Positions 49,316 through 63,270 of a DNA stretch of 64,000 nt are shown here, in pieces. The DNA comes from Oxyruncus cristatus. Its lineage: Eukaryota > Chordata > Aves > Passeriformes > Cotingidae. The first letter of the stretch is position 1. Each line of letters starts with the position of its first letter. The stretch spans positions 443,776 to 507,775 of the forward strand of contig VXAY01003172.1 in the NCBI GenBank assembly GCA_013399855.1. Direction: 5' to 3'. Position numbers and translations under genes: made by a program. The notes beneath the pieces are model-generated. The model did no database searches, was not told where the DNA came from, and was given only the letters and a program-made list of their open reading frames with translations.

Positions 49316-51080
49316 CTTGTGTGCTCTGTGGTTATGGGGGGGAGCTAGAGGGTGAGTGGGGGCTCTGGGAGGCACTGAGACATACGTGGAGGGCTCGGGG
49401 GGGACTTGAAAGCAAATACAGGACTTGGGAGAGAAAACAAGTGACGAAAAAGCAAACAGAGGTTTCTAGGCCAGGCTGAAACCTCCCTGGCTTTAGGGAA
49501 GGCCAGATACGTACAGGTGACCCAACAGCAGTGCAAGAGAAGATAAGAGGTTGACTTAGCTGGAGCTATGGAAGGGTGCCCATTTTACAGCCCCCTCTTC
49601 CCACAAAGCCAAAAATAATTCACTATCAGGAGGGAGAGGATGCCAGGAGGCAGCAGGACTGACCCCAAGGCCTGCAGGCAGCACCTCTATCCTCTGCAGA
49701 CCCATTCCTGGTCCTGGGTCTGTCTGGGTCTCCCGGGGGACCAAGTCCCAAAACTGTACTCAGAAGTGCTCCTGAGGAAGGTCATGGCGTGAGTTCTGGG
49801 GCAGGAGAGGAGCAAGGGGCAGAGGCATGACATTGGTATAAGCAGGGACAGAGCAGGGGAAGGGCAATGGCCAGGAGCATGGTCAAGGATAGGAAAAAGG
49901 AAAGGGCAGGAGCAGGAATGGGCAGGGAAGTGGTCAAGGACAGGGACAGAATCAGGGGTATGGAAATATGGGAACAGGGGCAGGGATGGGACAGGTGCAG
50001 GGCAAGGCAGGGGCAGGGGCTGCGTAAAGGACACAGACAGAAGCACTGGCATGGGTAGGGGTAGGGAAAGGGCAGGGACAAGGGCACGAGCAGGGATGGC
50101 CACTCTAAGGCAGCTCAGGCAGGGACTGGGTACCCTGTCCTGGCTCCTTCCAGGGGAAGTTTTTGGGGCCACCGGGACCTCCTGACCCCCCCAGAGCCTT
50201 GCCAATGATCAAGTGCCAGCTGTTTCAGGCACCCTGAACCTCCTGCTGCCGTCAAAGCATGGTGTGGACAGCAGAACTGACACCCACCAGGACTGACAGG
50301 AGTGCAATGGGCCCTGCCGTGGAGATGAGGAGCAACCCCAAATTGCCTGCAGTGGGCCCAGGGCCTGGGCCAGGCATCGCAGTCATCATGGCACCATGCA
50401 GGGCACACAGAAAGTCCTTCATTAGCACAGTTGTGGTTGCATCCACAGGCTCAGGGCTGTAGTGGCTGGTTTAGGGGGTGGCATCAGTGGGAAGGGACCG
50501 CACCAGGGCACTGCACCTCATCCCTGATCTGCAGGAGCTTCTTTTCCAGCACCTGAGGTAGGAGGGTGCCTCAGCCAGGGGAACCCTCCCTCATCCGCTG
50601 AGTCCTGGCTGTCCCCAGGGCTCTGGCTCCACGGGATGTCAGCACAGACTGGCTCTCAGTGTGCCACTGTGGCCTCCAAGCAGGTGGTGGCAGTTGCTAC
50701 AACCATTGCAACAGTCGTGTTTCGAAGAGCCACACATGCACCACCTGCCTGTTGATGCCAAAACAAGGGCTCCCATGTGGCCTCGGGGCTCACTGCTTGG
50801 GTCCAGGTGACAGCTGGGGCACAAAGGAGGTGATGGCCACCAGACACTGAGCACTTGGCTGGAGGGGGATGCCTGCCCTCCCATCCCAGCACCACACAGG
50901 AGCTGGCTCTGCAGGGGTCACCTCCTGGACCCCCATGAGCCAGGACTGGCTGTTGGCATCCGCACCCATCCCTGTCATGCACCGATGGCCGGGGAGGGGC
51001 CAGCACGGTGAACATTAACCCCAGGGCGGTGTCTGGGGCTCCCCAGCAGAGCAGCTCCCAGCGCCCCGGCAGCACCTGCA
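49316..51080. other. Intergenic, PIGU to TLDC2
   Basis: No gene recognised. It holds the purine-rich degenerate repeat at about 49,795-50,100 and must contain the TLDC2 promoter and 5' UTR, which I cannot place. MAP1LC3A, which adjoins the PIGU 3' end in human, is not seen here. Confidence 0.5.
49795..50100 (+). repeat. Purine-rich degenerate (GGGCA)-type repeat
   Basis: About 300 bases made almost only of gggcagg, ggacagg, ggaaagg and caggagc-like words, very low in T on this strand. Not a clean period; probably an eroded short tandem repeat. The reverse strand reads as artificial Pro/Ser/Cys/Leu-rich frames. Confidence 0.7.
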
Positions 51081-54098
<3,018 letters not shown>

Positions 54099-54450
54099 CC
54101 CCACCAACCCCGCACCTGAGGACAAAGGTGGCCCCGGGGGGATGCTTTGACGTCTCATGCAGAGCTGTTCCCTGCCAGGACCCGCCGAGCCTGTCGGACG
54201 GTGCCAGCCTCGCCCCTGCCTCCCTCCACCCAACATCCCCCTTTCATTGCCAGCAGCCGGTGGGGGCAGCATGATAGGCACGGACTGCAGCGGGCCCCGC
54301 GCAGCTGCCTGGCTGCGGAAAGGGCACACGGCAGCGCCGGGCACCGCAGGGCAAAGGATGGAGGAGCAACCTCCGAGTGGCAGGACGCCGGCAGGACCGG
54401 GCACGCCCAGGAGCTGGCAGGGCTGGCAGGCAGCACGGTCACCACTCCTC

Positions 54451-54456
54451 AATAAA
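54451..54456 (+). terminator. TLDC2 poly(A) signal AATAAA
   Basis: AATAAA 353 bases after the TLDC2 stop codon, followed by GT-rich sequence (gtgaaggtgtgcagg near 54,512). Gives a short 3' UTR of about 370-400 bases. Confidence 0.65.
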
Positions 54457-54474
54457 CGGGCAGAGCTGCGCTCC

Positions 54475-56347
54475 CGGCCTCGTCCTTGCCCTGGGAGCAA
54501 CGAGTGGCCCCGTGAAGGTGTGCAGGGCCCGTGGTGGGGAGCAGGCCTGGAGCTGTGACAGCACCAGCCGTGCTTTGTCCCGGCCGAGGCCACAGCAAAC
54601 GGCGGGGGAAGGGGGGGGTCGTCAGCCTGGGGCACTGCTTCGGGGGGTGCAGGGACCCGTCCCCCCTCTGGCAGAGTCTACTCTCTCCGTCCAACCCACC
54701 AGCACCAGGGCTTCCAGGCTATGCTGGGCATCCCAGCCCGACCTGCTCCCACCACGGAGGGGTGACAGGAGCCCTTCTAGACCCCTTCCCACCCAGAGTT
54801 CCACGACCTGGTGCCTCTGGCTGACAGGGTTTAGCTTCTCACTCCTGGATGCTGGGCCAGCTCTGCTCTACCATCGCTGTCCCAGCAGCAGGACCAGCCC
54901 CACGGCGATTCCAGGCAGGGATGATTCGTGGGGTTCCACGGGAGGGCAAGGGCCTGCATGGTTTGACCACATTTGATGTATTTATTGTAGGAGCACAACT
55001 GGGTGCTGAGCTGAAGTATCACCCCGTGACCTCACCTGGTGACCCCATGATCTCACCTCAGCTCCTGCCCCTTAACCTGCAATTTCGTGAAGCCTGGATC
55101 CCACTGAGCCCCAGGCTGCAGCACTTTACACACCCACCCACCCTCCCTGGTTCTGCCTCTGGACTCTGCCCTGGGTCACTCCTGAGCACGTGCTGTGGCA
55201 CCAGGGCTGGTTCACAGNTACTGCACTTGTACCTGTGTTGAACCTCACCAGACATTTCCCTGCTGATTCCATCTCCCACAGCCCACCCCCGCCGCCTCTC
55301 CAGCAGCTGGCACCTACTCCTTGCACACATCCACACAGGCTGTGGGAGATTCACGGAGAACTAGATAAGAGTGGATGTAAGCCAAGGACAGGACAGACAG
55401 AAGATGAAGCCAGTGCAGGACTCGGGCAGACAATGCAGCCCTGTTTTAAACATAACCCCCTTTCTGCCTACTCCTTTGTTCCTTCCTCCTCCTCCATCTT
55501 TCAGAATCCCACCGACCCCCTCCACCCTCCCAGGTTACAGTCTGACCTGTGGCAAAGTTCCAGTTGTCTGTAGCCTCTTGTGAGCCCACCAGACAGTGGG
55601 AGCAAGGAGGCTTGTCTTCCTCCCTTTCTGAATCCTCACAGATAAAAAAAAAAAGATGGTTCTCCTGCTGCCCACACCCTTCCCGAGGCACGGTGCCACT
55701 GGTCAGGTCCAACCTCATCACCTCCCTTACCCCATGACCAGGAGGGTTGGCTTGTTGGTCACAGCTCCTCTGACCAGGTGCCCTTAGGGGAGCAGACCCT
55801 GCACCCCCATGCCCCTGCATGGCCTCAACACTCCAAGTGCCTGGAGCCCACTGCAGTCCTTCAGGGCACCCAGCTGGGGGCACCTGACCCCTGTGCCCTT
55901 GTGCCACCCAACACTGCCCAGCACCATCCACCTGGGACCTCACACATGTGTCCTCCTGACCCCCTGAGGTGCCACGTCTGCTGCTGCCAATGGCCCGCCA
56001 GCACAGCTGGGGCACACAGCAGAGCCACACACTCACAAAGGCCTCCCACACCTCGGCACTGGCACTCTGTGGCCTCCATCTTCAGCCCAGGGAGAAGAGG
56101 AGGAACATCTTCTCTGCCCTGTAGAAGCTGCTGCTGCTGTGGGAAATGGTGGTGGCAGCAGAGGAGGCACCAAAGGTGCAAGCCATCACCAAAACAACTG
56201 GAGAAAGGCTCCAATAAATTACCTTGCCCACCCAGGAAGACACCAGGACCGATTCCCATTCCAGGGCTCTCAGCAGGGCCTAACCCCTCAACAACACACA
56301 GCCCCTGACTTCAGGCCCATTTCACATTTCTGCCAATAGCGCTGGGG
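54475..56347. other. Intergenic, TLDC2 to CR1
   Basis: GC-rich sequence between the TLDC2 poly(A) site and the reversed CR1. No gene recognised. It includes the single N at 55,218. The many open frames on both strands lack splice or homology support. Confidence 0.5.
55218..55218. other. Single N
   Basis: One undetermined base. Unlike the Ns at 44,397 and 46,777, its flanks do not repeat one another. Confidence 0.99.
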
Positions 56348-57325
56348 TAGGATCACAGGCTGGGTGAGGTTGGAGGCACTTCTGGAGGTCACCCTGCCAA
56401 GCCCCTGCTCCCTCAGGGCCACCCAGGCTGCCCAGGATGTCTCCAGGTGGCTTTTGAGTCTCTCCACGGATGGAGACTCCACCACCTCCCTGAGCACCTG
56501 CACCAGTGCTCAGCCACCCTCACAGCGCAAAAGCGTGTCCTGATGCTCAGAGGGCCCCTCCTGTGTGTCAGTTTGTGCCCATGGCCCCTGGATCTGTCCC
56601 TGGGCACTGCTGAGCAGAGCCTGGCCCCGTCCTTTCTGCACCCTCCCTCCAGGTATTTATCCACACAAATGAGATCCTCTGAGCCTGCTCTGCTCCAGGC
56701 CGAGCAGTCCCAGCTCTCTCAGCCTCTCCTCATGGCAGAGATGCTCCAGTCCCTCCATTCATCCTTCATGGCCCTGTGCTGGACTCTCTCCAGTCTGTCC
56801 CAGTCTCTGGGCCCAGCACTCCAGGGGTGGACTGAGCAGTGCAGAGGAGAGGGAAAGGTTCTCTACCTGCTGCCAATACTCAGCCTGAGGCAGCCCATGA
56901 CACCACTGGAACACTTGGCTGCAAGAGCGAAGTCGTTGCACATTTGTTGGCTCGTGGTCCTTTCCTCCAGGCTGCCTGGCAGATGGGTGCCCTTGGCACA
57001 TCCTGGTGAAGGAGGGTGACCCTCCCCACGTTCAGGACTTTGCACTTTCCCTTGGTGATCTTCATGAGGTTCCTGTCAGCGCCTTTCTCCAGCCCTCTGG
57101 ATGCAGCACATCCCTCTGGTGCACCAGCCGTTCCTCCCCATCTGGTGTCACCTGCAAAGTGGCAGAGGATGGACTCTGTCCATCAGCAATGGACCTGGGC
57201 CTGGACTCGGCACCAACCCCTGGGGTACACCACTGTTACTGGCCTCCAACTAGACTTGTGCCACTGAGCCCACCCTCTGAGCCCAGCCCTTCAGCCAGGT
57301 TGCAGTTCATCCCGCTCATCCAAAC
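56348..57325 (-). mobile_element. CR1 LINE fragment, reversed, about 1 kb
   Basis: Antisense CR1: the ggaggttggaggcacttctg-type start, gactccaccacctccctgag, cagtttgtgcccatggcccc, tttatccacacaaatgagat, ctctcagcctctcctcatgg, atgctccagtccctccattc, gatcttcatgaggttcctgt and the ctggggtacaccactgttac segment, in the normal order. Old and GC-rich; open frames here are not genes. Confidence 0.85.
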
Positions 57326-57659
57326 CCCCCTTCAGCAGCCTGCTGAGCCTGACAGCACCCACCGCTCTCCCCTCAGGCTCCAGCCCAGCCATTTGAGCAC
57401 AGGTGACCAGGCTGGTCCAGCACGACTTCCCCTTCTCCCACACAACAGCTGGACCAGCACCTAAAAAGCTTCCCTAGCCCCTGGAAGGATGCGGAGGCCA
57501 GAGACGGGCCTGCTCTCCCAGCCGTGGGCACGGCCCTGGGGCTGCACGAGGAGAGGTGGGATCGTCCTCCTGGCACAGGCTGCTCCCCACAGCCCCTCCC
57601 AGCCCTGCTGCTCTGTGAGGAGAAAGCAACCAAGAACCCACCTCTTCAAGAGGGAGGGT

Positions 57660-59620
57660 CTTCCACAGGAATATCTCTGGCTCTTTAAAATGGCACAGTA
57701 AGACCATTTTTAACAAAGTTCACACACTGCAACTCTTTAAAAGAATAGTAAAACCATCGTTTATAAATCTATTCTTCAGAGAGGCTCAGTTGAACATGCT
57801 GCAAAAAGAAAAGCTCTCAGAACTTAACATTAAGTATAAATTTTCAGTTTAACATAAACAAAAGATCTTTCCCAAGTATAAAGTGCACCTTTTGAAACAG
57901 ATTCAAAACAAACCCAAGCAACAATAAGAAAATTATATTATTCTGAACAATATTTGATTTTATGCAGACAAGAGACATAAATGCCTTCACTCTACGATAT
58001 TTTTTCTTGAAGCATAATAAGTTCTTTAAAAGCTTTTAAAGAGGCCACAACCCTTCTAACAGTTACCAGGTTCACCTGAAGATCTGAAATACTGTTAGAG
58101 AAAGGAACAGCAGAGGTTACACCTTCATACACATGAGCACAGGCACTAAGAAAGCAGCAGAGTGCACAACAACTTCTGGTTATTTCAACAAACAAAATCT
58201 GAGTATCAGCATCATGGATGCTGATTCTACTTCCCTCTGCCTAATGGCATCAGTTCCCCAGATAAAAAGGGCAAAGGAGATGTGCCTGGAGTTCTGCAGG
58301 TCACTCATAGCACCTTCCCACTGGGTTAGTTTTCAGAACCTACCCTGGCCACCCACCCCTGACTGCCCAAACTGAACACTCAGTGCTTCTCTCCCCATTC
58401 CAGGTAACAACTCCACAGCTTGTTCTAATTTCTGAGCATTACTGAACCTTTGTTCATGTTTTTAGTTTTGAGGGCAGACTTTTTCGAGCTTTTAGGTTTC
58501 ATTTGATGAAAGCAGCCTTCCTTTAGACCTGAGTAAAAGATGAGAGGAAAAAGATCTTCCTCGGTCACTTGTTCAACGGGACAGACATTCAGCAACATTC
58601 ACATCAGTGATGCCAGTACAGAAAAACTGTCAGAACCCTCTCAGGTCTACGAGGGAGAGAAAAATGACACAGGGACAGCCATCAGGAGAACAAGGCAGGG
58701 ACACAAGAATGGACGGATTCCTGAAGAGCCTGTCTGCCTAGTACAGTGTAATCCACAAACAAGGTCACTTGGTGCAGGACGGGCAGAGCCAGCGCAGCCT
58801 CTGGCTGGCACTGCCCCCCTGCACCCACCTGGACAGCTCAGCCGTCCTGCAACCACTCACATCACGGACGTTTTGAGCAGGTTTTGCAGTTCCGACAGTA
58901 AAAATATAACATTCAGTGTATGAAAAATACACAATAAAACAATAAAAGGCTGCACAGCTCTGCAGTGCATTGTTACTTCAATAAAAACTGTGGTCACGCT
59001 TATAGCAAAAGTCCTGCATCTCCGTCAGCTTTTTGAACATCAGAAAAATAATCTTTGATTATCAAAAAACATCCCCTCTCTCCTCTTTTTTTCTTCTTTT
59101 TTTTTTTAAAGGAAATTTGTTTTGCTATTCTTGAAGATGCCATCCTCGGTTATTTCTTCTTTACCTCACTATGTTTTCAGATGCTTACTTATCCCTCCCT
59201 TCCCCAGGTTCCACAAAAACCCCAATCCCCCAAAAAACCCATCAAATCTGAGCTGGGATTTTTTCTGCTAGCTCATGCAATAGTAGAAAGCTAAGAAGGG
59301 ATCAGTACTAGATGGAACAGTAAAATCTTGTGGTAACAATGAATTGCAATTTTTAAAGTTATTTTTGCTACACAGTGCCAATACATTAAAAAATAAAGGA
59401 GAATTGAGTTTACTCTGTTGTAATAAGTTGTTTTTTAAAAGTCTATTTAGAATATGCACTTTGTTTAAGTATGTACATTAAAACATACCATATTGTAAAA
59501 TGCTTTTCTGCATTGTCCCATGAATCCTTCCAGTCCATCCAAATGGCTTTTAGAAGAGTTGCTGCTCAGGTTTGCTCATCTTCTGAGGAAGCAGACTGAA
59601 GAGTGCCAAAAAGAAACATG
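57660..59620 (-). other. AT-rich region downstream of SAMHD1 (possible 3' UTR)
   Basis: Base composition changes abruptly to AT-rich at about 57.66 kb, next to the GC-rich TLDC2/CR1 side. It may be the SAMHD1 3' UTR, but I found no AATAAA or ATTAAA on the minus strand here; a TATAAA variant is at about 57,760. It also contains an exon-like segment at 57,992-58,091. Confidence 0.35.
57992..58091 (-). other. Candidate terminal exon of an unidentified minus-strand transcript
   Basis: On the minus strand a good acceptor (ttcctttctctaacag) precedes 32 codons, SDLQVNLVTVRRVVASLKAF then KELIMLQEKIS, and a TAG. The peptide is helical and coding-like. I do not recognise it. It starts one base into a codon, so it cannot follow the phase-0 SAMHD1 exons directly. 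It may instead be chance within a 3' UTR. Confidence 0.25.
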
Positions 59621-59743
59621 TTACTCATGAAAAGGAAGCCTTTGTTTGCAGCTGGGTTCTGAGGCTCTTCTGTGTTCATCATCTCTCACATTATTCCAGG
59701 TTTTCTTCATTGGAGTTAGATGAGGGGCAACAACATCACCATC
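59621..59743 (-). CDS. SAMHD1: SAMHD1 last coding exon
   Basis: Minus-strand acceptor tttattactag. Forty codons and TAA. Starts [17 protein letters not shown]; the Thr aligns exactly with human Thr592, the CDK phosphorylation site. The remaining tail is unlike human. Confidence 0.9.
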   Translation of the reverse strand, partial: DGDVVAPHLTPMKKTWNNVRDDEHRRASEPSCKQRLPFHE

Positions 59744-62700
59744 CTAGTAATAAAAGTCAGGAAACATTAATGATGTTTGCTTTCCATCCTAAAGCAGAGG
59801 AAAAGCAGCTCAGTCTCAGGCTTAATAGAAAAAATCAATACAAGGTACCAGAAGCAACAGATCGGTAAATAAGCAGTAAATCAACAAACACTGATGACTG
59901 TGCATCCCAGAGACAGAAAATGCTGTAGTGAGCAGTGGCCTCTGGTGCCTGTCTGAGAAGCCATCACCACTGGCAGTCCAGCTCTTCCTAAATTATTAGC
60001 AGCAAACCTGGCAGACCAACAGGCCGTATCCTGGGCAAACAGAATCAATAATCTAGTGTCTCCTCTGCCTTCACCACAGCACCTCATTTAGACTGTTGCA
60101 ATTGGCCCACCCTGGGTGCTGGGATCTGCCTTGCATGTCTACAGCAGGCAAGGTTGGTACAGCAGGTCTGAGGCAGGAGGGCTCATCCTAGTCAGATACA
60201 GATGTTAATCTGTGCTCAGGCACTGCCAACACAGACAATCAGCTCTCTAAGCTCGGAAATAAGTTGGTGAGAAGCCCTTTGCTGTGCTCTGCAACCTGCC
60301 AGGGCCTACAGGATGGATGAACTGAACTAGAAGAATATGCTTACAGGACACAACCACACTCTACAACGACAAAAAGTTTGTTGCTTGATTCATTTGTAAA
60401 AAGCCCTTCTGAAATTAGCTGCTCTGAAAAGACAGATGCCAGAAGAATGACACAAGAATAAGCCTTAAACAAGAGTTATTCATGCCTGGAGCTGGGGCTC
60501 CAGCACATAAGAACACTCATCCTCTGGGGTGTCTCATGTCAGAGCATGGAGCTCTTTCCCCAGAGGACACCCACAGTCAAGGCCAGGTTGGAAGGAGCTC
60601 TGAGCAACCTGGTCTAGTTGAAGGTGTCTCTGCCCACAGCAGCGGGGTTGGAACTAGATGATCTTCAAGGTCTCCCTCCAACCCAAACCCTTCCACGATT
60701 CTATGACACTTGCAGGTATCTCTAGCACTGCTTCAGTGAAACCAAAGAACCTCCAGATGGAAGCCATGATAAAACCAGCAGTTAGGTCAGTGCCACAAAG
60801 GCAAGGCCTGAATGCCAAAGTTAATAATGAAAAAGCAAGTTTATGAACAAAGATGGAGAGCTCTAAACAAGCAAAATAACAAGTGAATTTGTTACCTGTG
60901 GTTTGGTGAAATCATTCTGCATACACCACTGAACAAAGTACTGTTTTGCAGCGGAAATAATATGTGGATCCTGACTTTTGTAATAAACCCGGATAACCTG
61001 CTCCGTAAATGTTATGGGCAAAAACTTTGAAACCTTTGGAATAAAACAGAAATAAGTTTTAGTATTTCTTGGAATTGAGAGTCCACTGAACTTCAATTTT
61101 TTCATCTGAATACAAAAGGAAAGCAGTAAGAAACACCCCTCTACAGTCCATGAGCTTCATCCAAACAATTGTGTTTTTCCAACTCCCAGTCTATTCCAGC
61201 TAAATACTGTTCATATGCAAAGGCTGTCAGGATTCCAGATTGTCATCGTACGACACACACTGAAGACCTGCAAGGCCATGGATTCCACCACCTCTTCACA
61301 ACCCGTGCAAGAACCACCACGCAGGACTGTAATTGCTTCCCTCTCAAACTGTGAAGATGGTTTTCAGAAGCCAGCTGAAGAAAATAAAAGACTACCTGTT
61401 CTTTACTGATATTGACTGCCTTGGAAGGATCAGCCTTGCAATAGAAGTGAACCTTATCAATGGGATTCTGTTCTTTCATTCCATAATCCATGTTGATAAC
61501 CTTGCGTGTAAAACAAAGAAAACAGCATTTGTTAATGTTTGTCTTTAGTTTTCTCAGAATAAATACAAAAGGCTGCACTATATACTCCTTAAAATGACAG
61601 AAATCAAATAGAACAGTAGTTAACAAATTATTACTTAATAAAATAACCTTGTATTTGTATTTTGTATCTTTACTTCCACCACCTCTTGTTCTGAAGCTGC
61701 CAGGCGAATATTCACATTTAGAGCTCCCAATTGTGCTCTGAAACTTTCCAGTTCCCAACACTGGACCAGTACTGGTCCCTTGCCAGTCTGGGCCTCCCCA
61801 AAACACACAACCTCCAGAGGCAGCAGCAGAGCTTACAACTACAAACACGGGGTTTAGACATTATTATTTACATCTGCCTGGTATACCAATAGTTCAGTGG
61901 TCAGCAGGGAGGTGCCCACTTCTCCACAACTTGAGTTTGTGGGACAAGGAAAGCCCAGGCAAATACTTTAAAGCTCCATAAAGTGCTACAATTTTATCCA
62001 GGGAAGTGAAACTTCAATGCAAAGGAGCTTTAGAATCACAGAATCATAGAATCATAGAATCAGACGGGTTGGAAAGGACCTTTGAGATCATCAAGTCCAA
62101 CCCTGGATCCAACACCACCGCGGTTACCAGACTATGGCACTCAGTGCCACATCCAGCCTCGTCTTGAAAGCCTCCAGGGACGGAGAATCCACCACTGTCC
62201 TGGGCAGCCCATTCCAATGGCTGATTACTCTCTCTGTAAAGAATTTCTTTCTGATATCCAACCTAAACCTCCCCTGGCAGAGCTTAAGGCCATGCCCTCT
62301 TGTCTTACTGCTGGTTCCTGGTAGAAGAGACCAACCCCCACCTGGCTACCCCCTCCTCTCAGGGAGTTGTAGAGAGCGATGAGGTCTCCCCTGAGCCTTC
62401 TCTTCTCCAGGATAAACAACCCCAGCTCCTTCAGCCTCTCCTCACAGGGCTTGTGTTCAAGTCCCTTCACCAGTCTGGTTGCTCTTCTCTGGACCTGCAC
62501 CTCAATATCCTTCCTGAAGCGACTCGTGCTGCACTCTATGGAAAGACATTCGCCAGCCCTTCCCAGAATTAACCAAGGACAAGGATTAAGCTAGTGATAC
62601 TTGCAGCTTGCTACACAGTTCTCTCCTGTGTCTCAGGCTCTCTCCTTCCCACCAGTGCTGACTGCAGACTGAGCTGTGGCACAAGGTGCTTCCTGCAGCA

Positions 62701-63270
62701 AACCCTGGCAGTGCCTGCCCTGCAGGTGAGCAACACCAGAAGCCCTGAGTCACTGTGCCTGTTTTCCTCCCACTGGGGCCAGCAGGTGACCTGCCTTGGT
62801 AACCAAAAGCAGTGGTCTCCAGGCTGCTGCCATTGACACCCACGTGCCAAACCCCTCAGGATTCTTCACTGCTCCTTTTCGAAGCAAGGACAGTCACAGG
62901 AGAACAAATTTGTCACCGGGAGCAGTCCCCAGATGACATCCCAGTGAGGTGAGGCTGCCCACTGCCTCTGCCTCAGGCCCTCCCATCACAGCAAACTCCC
63001 CCCGGGAAACCTGTTCCTCTCAGACCCTTAAGCTGAACCAGCACAGCAGCTACGAGGCACCCTGTGAGTTTGTTCTTTCACTACAAAGGCATTGAAATGT
63101 GTCTCCAGTCTTCACTAGGGTACACAAGGCCCTCTGTGATTGAGAAGTTTTTACTTGAACCTGCTCTGAGAGGTACTTACATCAACTATGAAATTCTCAG
63201 CCTTTAGTTCCACATCTGGAGGATCCTTCTCGGGCTTAGAATTAGCAATGCTTTCTGCCAGGCTATTATT
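59621..63270 (-). CDS. SAMHD1: SAMHD1, dNTP triphosphohydrolase, last four coding exons (partial)
   Basis: SAMHD1 cleaves dNTPs to deoxynucleosides and triphosphate, lowers nucleotide pools and limits reverse transcription; it also acts at stalled replication forks. In transcript order the exons are 63270-63181, 61500-61396, 61033-60896 and 59743-59621, all phase 0, encoding 151 C-terminal residues that align with human residues from about 472 to 626. Motifs: [63 protein letters not shown] and [14 protein letters not shown]. The HD catalytic domain and SAM domain lie upstream of this segment, beyond the right edge. The final 25 residues differ strongly from human and end in RLPFHE then TAA. 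The gene converges on TLDC2. Confidence 0.95.
59744..60895 (-). other. SAMHD1 last intron
   Basis: Intron between the final two coding exons. It carries a CR1 3' fragment; otherwise I see nothing recognisable. Confidence 0.7.
60577..60707 (+). mobile_element. CR1 LINE 3' fragment
   Basis: Forward CR1 3' end: caaggccaggttggaaggag, the gcaacctggtctagttgaagg block, then gttggaactagatgatcttc and a terminus at gattctatgac. Lies in the SAMHD1 last intron, opposite to the gene. Confidence 0.85.
60896..61033 (-). CDS. SAMHD1: SAMHD1 exon n-1
   Basis: Minus-strand acceptor tattccaaag, donor ccacag|gtaaca. Forty-six codons: [20 protein letters not shown], then the [10 protein letters not shown] block, ending FTKPQ. 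Confidence 0.95.
61396..61500 (-). CDS. SAMHD1: SAMHD1 exon n-2
   Basis: Minus-strand acceptor ttacacgcaag, donor gaacag|gtagtc. Thirty-five codons: [15 protein letters not shown] and [15 protein letters not shown], then ISKEQ. The frame happens to stay open into both introns. Confidence 0.94.
61501..63180 (-). other. SAMHD1 intron
   Basis: Intron with a reversed CR1 copy at 62,033-62,540. The reading frame of the adjacent exon stays open for about 350 bases upstream, to 61,848. Confidence 0.7.
62033..62540 (-). mobile_element. CR1 LINE 3' fragment, reversed
   Basis: Begins with the octamer-like run agaatcatagaatcatagaa and then the ggttggaaaggacctttgag and atcatcaagtccaaccctgg blocks, followed by the standard CR1 3' region in antisense. 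Same strand as SAMHD1. The octamer run marks a nearly intact 3' terminus. Confidence 0.9.
63181..63270 (-). CDS. SAMHD1: SAMHD1 exon n-3
   Basis: On the minus strand: acceptor tctcttgcag, donor gttgat|gtaagt. Thirty codons from NNSLAES to [10 protein letters not shown], the C-terminal lobe of the tetramerisation region. Confidence 0.93.

Noticed and set aside
58540..58923. 127-codon plus-strand frame followed by two nearby AATAAA motifs (58,933 and 58,941)
   Set aside because: No homology and low-complexity segments, and it lies opposite the SAMHD1 3' side. The AATAAA motifs are likely chance in AT-rich DNA.
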